Shown here: piece by piece, positions 1 to 8,661 of the stretch | Numbering within the stretch: position 1 is the first letter of the stretch | How the letters are laid out: each line of letters starts with the position of its first letter | DNA from: Roseivivax sediminis | GTDB lineage: Bacteria > Pseudomonadota > Alphaproteobacteria > Rhodobacterales > Rhodobacteraceae | Direction of reading: 5' to 3' | Length of the DNA: 64,000 nt | Assembly (NCBI RefSeq): GCF_900112685.1 | Contig: NZ_FOMS01000008.1 | Span: forward strand, 185,680 to 249,679 | Program-made: the position numbers and the translations under genes | The notes under the pieces: model-generated | Told to the model about the DNA's origin: nothing | The model's input: the letters and a program-made list of their open reading frames with translations, nothing else | Databases searched by the model: none

Positions 1-1185
1 GCGGCGCTCGCCCTGCACGACCGGCGCATCGCCGCGGCGAAGAACCGGCTCCACGCCGAGACCGCCAAGGCCGTGTATCTCCAGCATGTCGGCCGCTTCG
101 ACGCCGCCGAGACGCTGCTGCGCGACCTCATCGCCCGTCACCCGCGGGAAGGCGTGCTCTACCGCACCCTCTTCGCCACGCTGAAGATTTCTCCGGACGA
201 GCCACTCCTCCCGCGCCTCGAGACGCTCCTGGCGCGGCGCGACATGGCCGACAACTCCCGCGCCGACGCCCATTTCGCGATGGCCAAGGCGCGAGAGGAT
301 ATCGGCGACACGGCCGCCGTCTTTCCTCATCTCGACATCGCAAACCGCCTGCAACGCGCCGCCGCCCCCTACGATCCGGCCGCCCAGGCGCGCGAACACG
401 ACGGGCTCTTCGCCGCCCAGAAGGACGCCGATCTCGCCCCCGTTCCGGGCTCCCCCGCACCCCGCCCTGTCTTCGTGATCGGCCCGCCGCGCGCCGGCAC
501 CACGCTGGCCGAACGCATCCTCGCCGGCCATGCCGGCGTGACCGCGGGCGGAGAGCTCGCCCACGCCCTTCGCCTCGTCGCCTCCGGCTTCAATCGCGGC
601 GGCGCCCTCGCCCCCCTGGACGGCGTGACGCAAGGCGCGCTGCAGGCCCTCGCGCGGCGCTACCTCGACCAGGTACGCTTCGACACCGGTGCGGCGGGCG
701 GCGTCGTCACCGACAAGTCGATCCAGTCGCATCTGGTGCTCGGCTATCTCGCCCGCGCCCTGCCCGAGGCGCGCTTCGTCTCGGTCCGCCGCGACCCGCG
801 CGATACCGCGTTGTCGATCTACAAGACGCATTTCCGCACCGGCACGCATCGCTATTCCAACGCCCTCGCCGACATCGCCCTAGCGCTCAAGACCCAGCGC
901 GCCATCATGGCCCACTGGCGGGACCGCCTGCCGGACCGGGTGACGGAAATCGCCTACGAGGACCTGGTGAGCGATCCCGAACCCGCCGCCCGCGCGCTGG
1001 CCGCCGCCGCCGGGCTGGACTTCGCACCCGAAAGTCTCGATACCACGCGCCCGGGCCGGGTGCGCACGCTCTCCGTCGCGCAGGCACGCCAGCCGATCCA
1101 CGCCGGCCGCCGCGCCGCCTGGCGCGCCTACGAGACCGAGCTTCAACCCTTCCTTGACGCCTGGGGAGACGATCCATGGGACTGA
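1..1185 (+). CDS. TPR-containing sulfotransferase family protein (5' partial)
   Basis: The reading frame is open from the first base of the window, so the true start lies upstream; an internal GTG at 73 is not needed as a start. The visible N-terminal part is Ala/Leu/Arg-rich and helical, like the end of a TPR solenoid. The C-terminal ~240 residues form a sulfotransferase domain: the 5'-PAPS phosphosulfate-binding motif GPPRAGTTL, then a core region with SVRRDPRDTALSIY that matches the 3'-phosphate-binding region of the family. Such TPR-sulfotransferases transfer sulfate from PAPS to unknown acceptors; substrate cannot be told. It ends inside the start of yggS (10 bp overlap), suggesting co-transcription. 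Confidence 0.88.
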   Translation, partial: AALALHDRRIAAAKNRLHAETAKAVYLQHVGRFDAAETLLRDLIARHPREGVLYRTLFATLKISPDEPLLPRLETLLARRDMADNSRADAHFAMAKAREDIGDTAAVFPHLDIANRLQRAAAPYDPAAQAREHDGLFAAQKDADLAPVPGSPAPRPVFVIGPPRAGTTLAERILAGHAGVTAGGELAHALRLVASGFNRGGALAPLDGVTQGALQALARRYLDQVRFDTGAAGGVVTDKSIQSHLVLGYLARALPEARFVSVRRDPRDTALSIYKTHFRTGTHRYSNALADIALALKTQRAIMAHWRDRLPDRVTEIAYEDLVSDPEPAARALAAAAGLDFAPESLDTTRPGRVRTLSVAQARQPIHAGRRAAWRAYETELQPFLDAWGDDPWD

Positions 1186-1829
1186 GCGACATCCGCAGCC
1201 GCCTCGAGGCCGCCTGCACCGCCGCGGGCCGCGACCCCGCGGAGATCACCCTCATCGCCATCTCCAAGGTGCAACCGAACGACCGGGTGGAGGCGGTGCT
1301 CGAAGCCGGCCACCGCGTCTTCGGCGAAAACACGGTGCAGGAGGCCGAAAGCAAGTGGCCGGACTTCCGCGCCCGCTTCCCCGGCACCGAGGTCCACCTC
1401 GTCGGCCCGCTGCAAAGCAACAAGGCCCGCCGCGCGATGGAACTGTTCGACACCATCCATTCGGTCGACCGCCCGAAGATCGCCAGGGCCATCGCCCGGC
1501 TCACGGACGAGATCGGCCGTTGCCCCGACCTCTTCATCCAGGTGAACACCGGCGAGGAGGCGCAGAAGGCCGGCGTCCTGCCCTCGGACACCGACGCCTT
1601 CGTCGCCGAATGCCGCGACCTGAACCTGCCGGTGCGCGGCCTGATGTGCATCCCCCCGGCCGAGGAGACGCCGTCGCTGCACTTCGCGCTTCTGCGCAAG
1701 ATCGCGGAGCGCAACGGCCTGACCGGCCTGTCGATGGGCATGTCCGCCGATTTCGAGGAGGCCATCGCCCAGGGCGCCACCCATGTTCGCGTCGGCTCCG
1801 CCATCTTCGGCGACCGCGTCTATTCCTGA
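1176..1829 (+). CDS. yggS: YggS/PLPBP family pyridoxal phosphate homeostasis protein
   Basis: 217 residues, the usual length of the YggS/PROSC family: a single-domain fold-type III TIM barrel that binds PLP and buffers cellular PLP and amino acid pools without known catalytic activity. Seen: AISKVQPNDRV carrying the PLP Schiff-base lysine, FGENTVQEAESKW, the LVGPLQSNKARRA block, and the C-terminal GMSADFEEAIAQGATHVRVGS phosphate-binding stretch, all family hallmarks. The ATG overlaps the last 10 bases of the sulfotransferase gene in another frame, so translation is probably coupled. Confidence 0.95.
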   Translation: MGLSDIRSRLEAACTAAGRDPAEITLIAISKVQPNDRVEAVLEAGHRVFGENTVQEAESKWPDFRARFPGTEVHLVGPLQSNKARRAMELFDTIHSVDRPKIARAIARLTDEIGRCPDLFIQVNTGEEAQKAGVLPSDTDAFVAECRDLNLPVRGLMCIPPAEETPSLHFALLRKIAERNGLTGLSMGMSADFEEAIAQGATHVRVGSAIFGDRVYS

Positions 1830-1879
1830 CGGGCCGCCGGTCGTCGCTCCGGACCGCCCCGCCCGGCGCCGCCCCCCGG

Positions 1880-1931
1880 CTTCTTCGGGCCTGAAATACT
1901 CCACGGGGGTCCGGGGGCGTGAAGCCCCCGG
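1880..1931 (+). repeat. Intergenic hairpin repeat, family 2, copy 1
   Basis: A CTTCTTCGGG block, then GAAATACTCC, then a G-rich hairpin with arms CCGGGGGC (1911-1918) and GCCCCCGG (1924-1931) around GTGAA. The same layout recurs at 24918, 54036 and 63279. It lies 50 nt after yggS and may act as a Rho-independent-like terminator or RNA-stabilising hairpin, though no T-tract follows. Confidence 0.75.
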
Positions 1932-1970
1932 CGCTCTCCGCCCGCGGGCCGGCGCCGCGTCCGTCCCCGG

Positions 1971-1999
1971 GTGACATCGCCCCGCGCCCCCCCTATAAG
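1971..1999 (+). promoter_or_regulatory. Putative sigma70-type promoter of ppaC
   Basis: GTGACA (1971-1976), a 17-nt spacer and TATAAG (1994-1999) lie 36 nt before the ppaC ATG in a GC-rich background. Placement and spacing fit a housekeeping promoter; inferred by eye only. Confidence 0.5.
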
Positions 2000-2035
2000 C
2001 GCGGCGAAAAACGCGCCAAGGACACGAGGATTCCC

Positions 2036-2959
2036 ATGACCATCCAGGTATTCGGCCACAAATCCCCCGACACCGATTCCACCGGCAGCCCGCTGATCTG
2101 GGCCTGGTATCTCAAGGAGATCCGCGGCGAGGACGCCAGGGCCGTCCTTCTGGGCGAGCCCAACACCGAGGCGGCGTTCATGCTCGACCGCTGGGGCTTC
2201 GACAAGCCCGAGATCATCGACGACGTCGCCGAGGGCGCCCCGGTCGCCATCGTCGACACCAACAACCCCGCCGAACTGCCCGCCTCGATCAACAAGGCCG
2301 ACATCCGGTCGATCATCGACCACCACAAGCTGGTCGGCGGGCTCGAGACCAAGGCCCCGATCGAGATCCGGGTGGAGCCGCTCGCCTGCACCGCCACGAT
2401 CCTGCACAAGATGATCGGCAAGGACCTCGCGCAGGCGCCGCAGGGCATCAAGGGCGCGATGCTGACCTGCATCCTGTCCGACACGCTGGGCTTCCGTTCG
2501 CCCACCACGACACAGGAAGACAAGGCGATCGCGCACGATCTCGCGCAGGATCTCGGCATCGACATCGACGGCTACGCCGAAGAAATGTTCGCGGCCAAAT
2601 CCGACGTCTCCGCCTTCTCGGACGCCGAACTCCTGCGCATGGACAGCAAGGAGTACGAGGTCGACGGCACCGCCCTGCGCGTCTCCGTGCTCGAAACCAC
2701 CGCGCCGGCGCAGGTCCTCGACCGCAAGGACAGCCTGATGGCCTCCATGCCGGGCGTCGCCAAGGAAGACGGCGCCGAGGAAGTGCTGCTCTTCATCGTC
2801 GACATCCTGAAAGAGGAAGCGACGCTGCTGGTGCCCAACGACCGGGTCAAGAAAATCGCGGAAGCGAGCTTCGACAAGAGCGTCAGCGGCGACACGCTCG
2901 TCCTGCCCGGCGTGATGAGCCGCAAGAAGCAGATCATGCCGGTCCTGAAAGCCGGCTGA
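2036..2959 (+). CDS. ppaC: Manganese-dependent inorganic pyrophosphatase (family II)
   Basis: 307 residues, the normal family II PPase length. It hydrolyses PPi to two Pi in the cytosol, pulling biosynthetic reactions forward. DHH-superfamily metal-binding motifs are visible: FGHKSPDTDS at the N-terminus, VDTNNPAE, and the DHHK motif (SIIDHHKL); near the C-terminus SRKKQIMPVL carries the family's substrate-binding SRKKQ signature. The ATG at 2036 is chosen because homology begins there; the frame stays open upstream through the non-coding repeat. It appears monocistronic with its own promoter. Confidence 0.96.
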   Translation: MTIQVFGHKSPDTDSTGSPLIWAWYLKEIRGEDARAVLLGEPNTEAAFMLDRWGFDKPEIIDDVAEGAPVAIVDTNNPAELPASINKADIRSIIDHHKLVGGLETKAPIEIRVEPLACTATILHKMIGKDLAQAPQGIKGAMLTCILSDTLGFRSPTTTQEDKAIAHDLAQDLGIDIDGYAEEMFAAKSDVSAFSDAELLRMDSKEYEVDGTALRVSVLETTAPAQVLDRKDSLMASMPGVAKEDGAEEVLLFIVDILKEEATLLVPNDRVKKIAEASFDKSVSGDTLVLPGVMSRKKQIMPVLKAG

Positions 2960-3018
2960 GCCCGACCCGCCCCCTCCCCCAAGGCGGGTGGAGGGGGCCG
3001 ACATCCGGAGGCCGCACC

Positions 3019-3696
3019 GTGGCGCGCATCGTCTTCGACCTCGACGGCACGCTGGTGCACAGCGCGCCGGACATCCGCGCCACGGCGAACGCGGTCCTGA
3101 CCGCGCGCGGCGCCGCGCCGCTGACCATGGACGAAACGGTGTCCTTCATCGGCAGCGGCGCCCCGGTCTTCGTGGAGCGGATGCGCGCCGCGCGCGCCCT
3201 GCCCGAGGCGGACGCGCCGGACCTGCTGGACGCCTTCCTCGCCCTCTACGAAGACGCGCACGCGTTGACCGAGCCGTTTCCCGGCGTGCGGGAGGCGCTC
3301 GACGCGCTGCGCGGCGCCGGCCACCGTCTCGCGATCTGCACCAACAAGCCCGAGGGGCCGGCGCGCGCCCTGCTCGCGCATCTGGACCTCGCCGATCCGT
3401 TCGACGCCGTCGTCGGCGGCGACACGCTCGCCGTGCGCAAACCCGATCCCGCGCCGCTCTTCGCCGCGGCGGAGGCGCTCGGGACCGGCCCGCTTGCCTA
3501 TGTCGGCGACAGCGAAACCGATGCCGAGACCGCCGTCGCCGCCGCCGTGCCGTTCCTTCTGTTCACCGGCGGATACCGCAAGTCGCCGGTGACCGAGATC
3601 CCGCACCGCGCGGCGTTCGACAGCTTCGACACGCTCGCCGCGCTCGTCGGCCGCCATGCCGGCGATCCGCTTGTGGGCGCGCGGCCCGCGCCCTAG
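3019..3696 (+). CDS. gph: Phosphoglycolate phosphatase-like HAD hydrolase
   Basis: 225 residues with the HAD-IA plan: motif I DLDGTLVHS near residue 6 (nucleophile Asp and acid Asp), a helical cap at about 15-80, motif II in ICTNKP, motif III Lys in VRKPDP and motif IV GDSETD. Closest in layout to Gph, which removes phosphate from 2-phosphoglycolate, but HAD-IA substrates are hard to assign. GTG start at 3019 follows GGAGG (3007-3011). It is followed 50 nt later by a second HAD gene. Confidence 0.85.
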   Translation: MARIVFDLDGTLVHSAPDIRATANAVLTARGAAPLTMDETVSFIGSGAPVFVERMRAARALPEADAPDLLDAFLALYEDAHALTEPFPGVREALDALRGAGHRLAICTNKPEGPARALLAHLDLADPFDAVVGGDTLAVRKPDPAPLFAAAEALGTGPLAYVGDSETDAETAVAAAVPFLLFTGGYRKSPVTEIPHRAAFDSFDTLAALVGRHAGDPLVGARPAP

Positions 3697-3745
3697 CTTC
3701 GCCCCAACCTTTGCCACCTCCCGTCCCAGTCCGAAAGCGCCCCCA

Positions 3746-4618
3746 ATGACCCAGATCGTCCAGTCCCTCGCAGAGGTTTCCGCGCGCTACGACGCGCTCT
3801 TCGTCGATCTCTGGGGCTGCGTGCACAACGGCATCACCGCCTATCCCGACGCGGTCGCGGCACTGCAGACCTATCGCGAGACCGGCGGCAAGGTCGTGCT
3901 TCTGACCAACGCGCCGCGCCCGCGCGCGGACGTTGAGCGGCAGATCGCCCGGATGGGCGTGCCCGAGGATGCCTGGGACACCGTGGCCACGTCGGGCGAT
4001 TCGGCGCGCGCGGCAATGTTCCGCGGCGCCGTCGGCCGCCGTGTCTGGTTCGTGGGCGAAGATCACGACCACAGCTTCTTCGAACCCCTGAAGGTGATCG
4101 AGGATCCGGTCGACGTGTCCGAGGTCTCGCTGGACGATGCCGACGGCATCGTCTGCTGCGGCCCCTTCGACCCGCACGCCGACCCCTCGGTGCTGCGGCC
4201 GGAGCTTCTGCTCGCCAAGCAGAAGGGGCTGAAGCTCCTCTGCGCCAACCCCGACATCGTCGTCGATCGCGGCGACCGGCGCGAATGGTGCGCCGGCGCC
4301 ATCGCCCGGCTGTATACGGAGATGGGCGGCGAAAGCCTCTATTTCGGCAAGCCGCACCCCCCGATCTACGACCTGGCGCGGCTGCGCCTGTCGGAGATCG
4401 GAGACGTCCCGGCGGCCGAGGGCATCCTCGCCATCGGCGACGGCGCGAATACCGACATCGCCGGCGCCATGGCCGAGGACATCGATTCTCTCTTCATCAC
4501 CGGCGGGCTCGCCGCGGAGGAGACGCGCACCGCCACCCAGCCAGAACCCAAGGCGCTCGAGGCGTACCTGGCCAAGGAAGGCATCTCGCCCACCTTCGCC
4601 ATCGGCTATCTGCGCTGA
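3746..4618 (+). CDS. HAD-type hydrolase of the TIGR01459 family (HAD-IIA)
   Basis: 290 residues. HAD-IIA architecture: motif I DLWGCVHNG, in which Trp stands in the DxDG(T/V) loop as is typical of this alphaproteobacterial subfamily; motif II VVLLTNAPRP; motif III Lys in YFGKPHPPIY; and motif IV IGDGANTD. Related to NagD and PLP phosphatase, but the substrate is unknown. The ATG at 3746 is preferred to in-frame codons from 3656 because homology to the family begins here. Probably follows gph on one transcript. Confidence 0.85.
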   Translation: MTQIVQSLAEVSARYDALFVDLWGCVHNGITAYPDAVAALQTYRETGGKVVLLTNAPRPRADVERQIARMGVPEDAWDTVATSGDSARAAMFRGAVGRRVWFVGEDHDHSFFEPLKVIEDPVDVSEVSLDDADGIVCCGPFDPHADPSVLRPELLLAKQKGLKLLCANPDIVVDRGDRREWCAGAIARLYTEMGGESLYFGKPHPPIYDLARLRLSEIGDVPAAEGILAIGDGANTDIAGAMAEDIDSLFITGGLAAEETRTATQPEPKALEAYLAKEGISPTFAIGYLR

Positions 4619-4862
4619 CGGAACCGGGGCGCCACCCTTCTACCTGCCCCTGCGGGCCACGGGACAGAGCGCGGCGGTCCTCGCCGGCGTCGGAGCGCCG
4701 CGAGGCCGCGCGCGGGTGCGGCCCTTTGGCGACAGCCCGCCGGCGCGGCGATCCGCGACTATCGCAGCCCTTGATTTTCTGCGCCTGCGAAGTAATAAAG
4801 TTGCTTGATAGCGCCGATACCGCGCTAATTTGTTACCGGGCCGATCTCTCATGGGGGCTGAC
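4619..4862. other. Intergenic region before the MaoC gene
   Basis: 244 bp. The first 150 bp are GC-rich and featureless. From about 4785 the sequence turns AT-rich (AAGTAATAAAGTTGCTTGATA, then GCTAATTTGTTACC), consistent with a promoter for the MaoC gene at 4863; no box is convincing enough to place exactly. Confidence 0.4.
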
Positions 4863-5306
4863 ATGTTCGACAATCTGCCGCGCGGCACGATCCCGATCGA
4901 GGACATCGAGATGGGCATGACCCGGTCGCTCGAGAAGGAGGTGACCGACAAGGACATCGAGATGTTCGCCGAGGTTTCCACCGACCGGAACCCGGTGCAT
5001 CTCGACGACGATTACGCCCGCGACACGATCTTCGAGGGGCGCATCGCGCACGGGATGCTGACGGCCGGGTTGATCTCCGCGGTGATCGGTGAACAGCTTC
5101 CGGGTCACGGCACGGTCTACATGGGCCAGACGCTGAAGTTCCTCGGCCCCGTGCGGCCGGGCGACCGTGTGCTGGCCGAAGTGACGGTGGTCGAGATCGA
5201 TACCGCGAAACGCCGCGTCACGCTCGATTGCACCTGCAAGGTCGACGGCAAGACGGTGCTGACGGGCGAGGCCAAGGTGCTCGCCCCCTCGCGCAAGTTC
5301 GACTGA
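4863..5306 (+). CDS. MaoC family hotdog dehydratase ((R)-specific enoyl-CoA hydratase-like)
   Basis: 147 residues, a single hotdog domain. The MaoC/PhaJ hydratase signature is visible: DRNPVHLDDDYA (catalytic Asp and His) followed by FEGRIAHGML. Family members hydrate trans-2-enoyl-CoA to (R)-3-hydroxyacyl-CoA, linking fatty acid oxidation to polyhydroxyalkanoate, or serve in other acyl-CoA routes. The ATG at 4863 is chosen because GGGGG precedes it at proper spacing; ATG 4851 is an in-frame alternative. It stands alone between the HAD gene and the convergent antiporter gene. Confidence 0.9.
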   Translation: MFDNLPRGTIPIEDIEMGMTRSLEKEVTDKDIEMFAEVSTDRNPVHLDDDYARDTIFEGRIAHGMLTAGLISAVIGEQLPGHGTVYMGQTLKFLGPVRPGDRVLAEVTVVEIDTAKRRVTLDCTCKVDGKTVLTGEAKVLAPSRKFD

Positions 5307-5388
5307 TCCCGCGCGGGGCGGACCGCCCGCCCGACGTGGCCCCGAACCGGCCTGCCGCGCCGGACCCGCGCGCCGGCCGCCGCTGGCC

Positions 5389-7911
5389 TCACCCCCCCGA
5401 TTTCGCTTCCTTCGCCAGCCGTTCCAGCTCGGGCACCGCGATGCCGCGCTTCTCCGCGCTGCGCTGCACCGCCGCCTGGATCGCCGGGGACCGGCGCAGA
5501 AGGCGCCGGAACCGCCGCTCGTCTAGCGCCAGCAGTGTCGATGGCGCGATCGCCCGCACCTCGGCACGGCGCACCGAGTTGACCAGCATCGACAGCTGGC
5601 CGAACAGCTCCCCCCGGCCGAGCCGCCAGCTCTGGCTCGCCGCGCGCAGCTCCACCGCGCCGGAGGCGATGAAGAACACCGTGTCGGGCGTCGAATCGCG
5701 GCTCAACAGCAGGTCGCCCTCGTCGGCATAGCGCGTCACCAGCGCCCGGCTCAGCCGCCGCAACGTCGCCTCGTCGAGTTCCGAGAACAGCGGGAATTGC
5801 TTGGCCAGCTCCGCCTTCTGCAACACGATATCGAGCGCCGGGCGCGTGTCCTCCTGTGCAAAACGCCGGTCGAGCCGCTGCATCAGGTCGGTGTGCAGCT
5901 CCACCCCGACCAGGCCCTCCTCGAAGAGCTGGTCGTATTCGCGCTTTTCCAGCCGCAGCGCGGTGCGGCGGATGAAGCGGCGCTCCAGCTCCTCGGCGTA
6001 GCCGGGATATTGCAGCCTCAGCCCGTCGAGCGCCTGCTCCACCATCTCCGCCCGCCTGTGCAGAAGCTCGTGCAGCAGCTCCGCCACCCGGCGACCGTGG
6101 ATGCGCCGGATGCGCGCGTCGATGAAAGTGTCGAGATCGCGCAGAACCAGACCCTGCAGCAGCAGGATCTCGAACCGGTCGGCGGTCAGCCGGGCGAGCG
6201 GATAGGAGATGCGGAACCGGTTATAGAGCCGAAGCGCCACCCGGAACGCGGGATCGATCCCGACCGCCCGCCGCGCCGCCCGGCGATAGCCCAAGCGCCC
6301 CGATTGCCGCGCCTGCTCCAGCAGGCGGTCCACATCCGACAGGATCCGCTCCGTCAGCCGGGGCGATACCGCGCGTTCGCGGAACCGGTCGAGGATCATG
6401 TCCCGCTCTGCCCCGGCCAGCGCGATGAGGCCCAGCGTCACCCGGTCGCGGTCGAGGATCTCGGCCGAGCGCTCGGCTGCCTTCACCGCGCCTTCCAGCC
6501 GCTCGCCGAAGCCCTTGGCCTCGGATCGCACGATGTCGTGCGACAGCCCGTAATTCTCCGTCGCCGCCTTCACGTCCTCGCGCACGCTCTGTAGCGCCAC
6601 GGCGACCACCTGCCGCGCCAGCGCCGCGTCGAGCGGGCTCAGCTTGTCGAGCCCCAGCCTGGAGATCACCAGCCTGAGGGTGGACCCCTGCACCACCAGC
6701 GTGAACAGCGTGTAGCCAGTGGCAAGCACGCCGACCATGCGCTGGATGTCGTCGGGGACACGCCCGCTTTCGGTCACCGCCAGCGCCAACGCCAGCGTCA
6801 CCGCCCCGCGCAGCCCGCCCCAGAGGATCGCGGTGCGGTAGGGCCGCTCCACCTGCGGCGACAGCCGCAGCAGCGACAGAAGCGGCAGCAGCACGAAGAG
6901 GATCAGCGCCCGCGCCGCCAGCGCTGCCCCGACCACCACGCCGATGAGACCGATATCGGTCCAGCTCACACCCTCCAGAAGGCGCGGGATCAGCAGCGCG
7001 GCGAGCACGAAGATCAGCGCCCCGGCCCAGTGCGCCAGCAGTCCCCACATCTCGCGCATGTTCTGCCACACGCCCGGCGACAGCGCGCCCGGGGCGCTCG
7101 CGTTGACGGTAATGCCGGCCGCAACCACGGCGATCACGCCCGACGCGCCCAGCACCTGCTCAGCGGCGATGTAGGCCAGGTAGGGCAGCGCCACCGATAG
7201 CGACATCTGCGCCGGCTCGTAACGCCCCACCGCCGACATCACCATCATCGCCACCTGCCCCAGCAGCACGCCGACGCCGACGCCGCCCAGTACGATCAGC
7301 GGAAACCGCCCCAGCGCCGCTCCGAGCGCCGGATCGGGCACGCCCTGCATCACGAAGCCCATGAGCAACCCGAAGATGGCGATGGCGGCGGCGTCGTTCA
7401 TCAGGCTCTCGCCCTCGACGATCCGCGCGAGGCGCCGCGGCGCCGCGATGGAGCGGAAGATCGACACCACCGCCGAAGGGTCGGTGGTCGACACGATCGA
7501 CCCCAGCAGCAGACAGGCGACGATCCCGATTCCCGAGACGCTGGCGAGCGCCCCGCCGACGACGAGGGTGGAGAAGGCCACCGCCACCACCGCAAGCACG
7601 ATGATCGGCACCCAGTCGTCGAGCATCCGCCGCAGGTTCATGCCGAGCGTCACCTGGAACAGCAGGGTCGGCAGGAAGACGTAGAGGAAGACGTTGGAGC
7701 GGACGGGGAAATTCAGGATCGCCTCGGCCACCGGGTTGAGGGCGTCGGTCAGGTCGGTGCGCAGGAAGAAGCTCGCCGCCCCGCCGATGACGATGCCGAA
7801 CGCGGCGAGCGCCACGGAATAGGGTAGCCGCAGGCGGCCGGCGAGCGGCTCGGCCACCCCGATCAGGACAAAGAGGGCCGCGATGACGGCGACGACGACA
7901 ATCACACTCAT
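5389..7911 (-). CDS. Na+/H+ antiporter (NhaP/CPA1-type) with C-terminal cyclic-nucleotide-binding-like domain
   Basis: 840 residues. Residues ~1-415 form a 12-13 helix CPA1 exchanger domain with the STTDPSAVV (about 141-149) and GESLMND (167-173) signatures carrying the ion-binding acidic residues. A long helical, Arg/Glu-rich cytoplasmic segment follows (~420-680), then a cNMP-binding-like beta-roll (~690-810). This layout resembles plant SOS1 and sperm NHE exchangers. In the phosphate-binding cassette the usual FGE is FGQ (770-772) while the Arg-Ala pair is kept, so nucleotide binding is uncertain. Likely role: Na+/pH homeostasis at the inner membrane. Convergent with the MaoC gene. Confidence 0.9.
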   Translation of the reverse strand: MSVIVVVAVIAALFVLIGVAEPLAGRLRLPYSVALAAFGIVIGGAASFFLRTDLTDALNPVAEAILNFPVRSNVFLYVFLPTLLFQVTLGMNLRRMLDDWVPIIVLAVVAVAFSTLVVGGALASVSGIGIVACLLLGSIVSTTDPSAVVSIFRSIAAPRRLARIVEGESLMNDAAAIAIFGLLMGFVMQGVPDPALGAALGRFPLIVLGGVGVGVLLGQVAMMVMSAVGRYEPAQMSLSVALPYLAYIAAEQVLGASGVIAVVAAGITVNASAPGALSPGVWQNMREMWGLLAHWAGALIFVLAALLIPRLLEGVSWTDIGLIGVVVGAALAARALILFVLLPLLSLLRLSPQVERPYRTAILWGGLRGAVTLALALAVTESGRVPDDIQRMVGVLATGYTLFTLVVQGSTLRLVISRLGLDKLSPLDAALARQVVAVALQSVREDVKAATENYGLSHDIVRSEAKGFGERLEGAVKAAERSAEILDRDRVTLGLIALAGAERDMILDRFRERAVSPRLTERILSDVDRLLEQARQSGRLGYRRAARRAVGIDPAFRVALRLYNRFRISYPLARLTADRFEILLLQGLVLRDLDTFIDARIRRIHGRRVAELLHELLHRRAEMVEQALDGLRLQYPGYAEELERRFIRRTALRLEKREYDQLFEEGLVGVELHTDLMQRLDRRFAQEDTRPALDIVLQKAELAKQFPLFSELDEATLRRLSRALVTRYADEGDLLLSRDSTPDTVFFIASGAVELRAASQSWRLGRGELFGQLSMLVNSVRRAEVRAIAPSTLLALDERRFRRLLRRSPAIQAAVQRSAEKRGIAVPELERLAKEAKSGG

Positions 7912-8138
7912 GGCTTGCCTCTAGCCTAGCGCAGGCCGCGGCGGAATGCAGGGGGACATATTGTTGCGCGATTTTGCGCGGGTCAGGGGATGCGCATTCG
8001 ATGGGCGCCCGACCGGCGAGGGGCGACCTGCCCCTCGCGCGCCCCGGGAGGACTTGTGACGAGAAGAAGGGCGCGGGCGGCGCTTGACGTACCTGATTAA
8101 TTTAATAAGGAATGTGATGCCTGACAGGATGATGCGCC

Positions 8139-8588
8139 ATGCCCGATTCGCATATGATGTGCCGCGAACGTGATGACCTGACCGCCCCCGAGGCGCGGTT
8201 CCTGTCGATGCTTCGGCACTGGCCGCTGGGGCCCGAGTCGCAGGCGTTGGTCTGGGCCGATCTGGCAGCGGAGCTCAGTCCGCCCCGCGCCAGGGCCTGC
8301 CTGTCGGCCTTCGAGAGCTTCTCGGCCCGCATCGCACGCGCCGCCTGGACCGCGCCGCAGGTATACGCGCCGGAGACGGACGCGCTCAGCCCCGACGAGG
8401 ATGCGCTCTGCCGGATCGTCGATGCCGCCGCCCGCGGCGCGCGCGAGGAGGCGCTGAGTCACGCGGTGTTCCTCGTCCGGCCCGAGGCGCTGATGCCGCT
8501 TCTGCATTCGGCCGAGCGCACCGGCTTGCCGCTTCTGTGCGCCGAGTGCCGTGCGCGGCTCGCGCTCTGCCGGACTCAGCCGCACTGA
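8139..8588 (+). CDS. Hypothetical protein
   Basis: 149 residues, not recognised. No signal peptide or membrane helix. Alpha-helical, rich in Ala, Arg and Leu, with a pair of Cys (LLCAECRARLALC) near the C-terminus and an acidic centre (SPDEDALCR). Codon bias matches the neighbours, supporting real coding. ATG at 8139 is preceded by an AT-rich patch (8090-8112) that could be its promoter. It stands alone, convergent with the GntR gene, so context gives no function. Confidence 0.65.
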   Translation: MPDSHMMCRERDDLTAPEARFLSMLRHWPLGPESQALVWADLAAELSPPRARACLSAFESFSARIARAAWTAPQVYAPETDALSPDEDALCRIVDAAARGAREEALSHAVFLVRPEALMPLLHSAERTGLPLLCAECRARLALCRTQPH

Positions 8589-8661
8589 GCTTCGCCCCTG
8601 CCCGCAACGGTCGCGTCCTGCCGCCTGCACATGAAGGCTCTCCGGCGCCCTGCGCAGCCCC

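Noticed and set aside
8084..8106. Canonical promoter TTGACG ... TTTAAT before the 8139 gene
   Set aside because: The spacer between the two boxes is only 11 nt, too short; the patch may still be regulatory.
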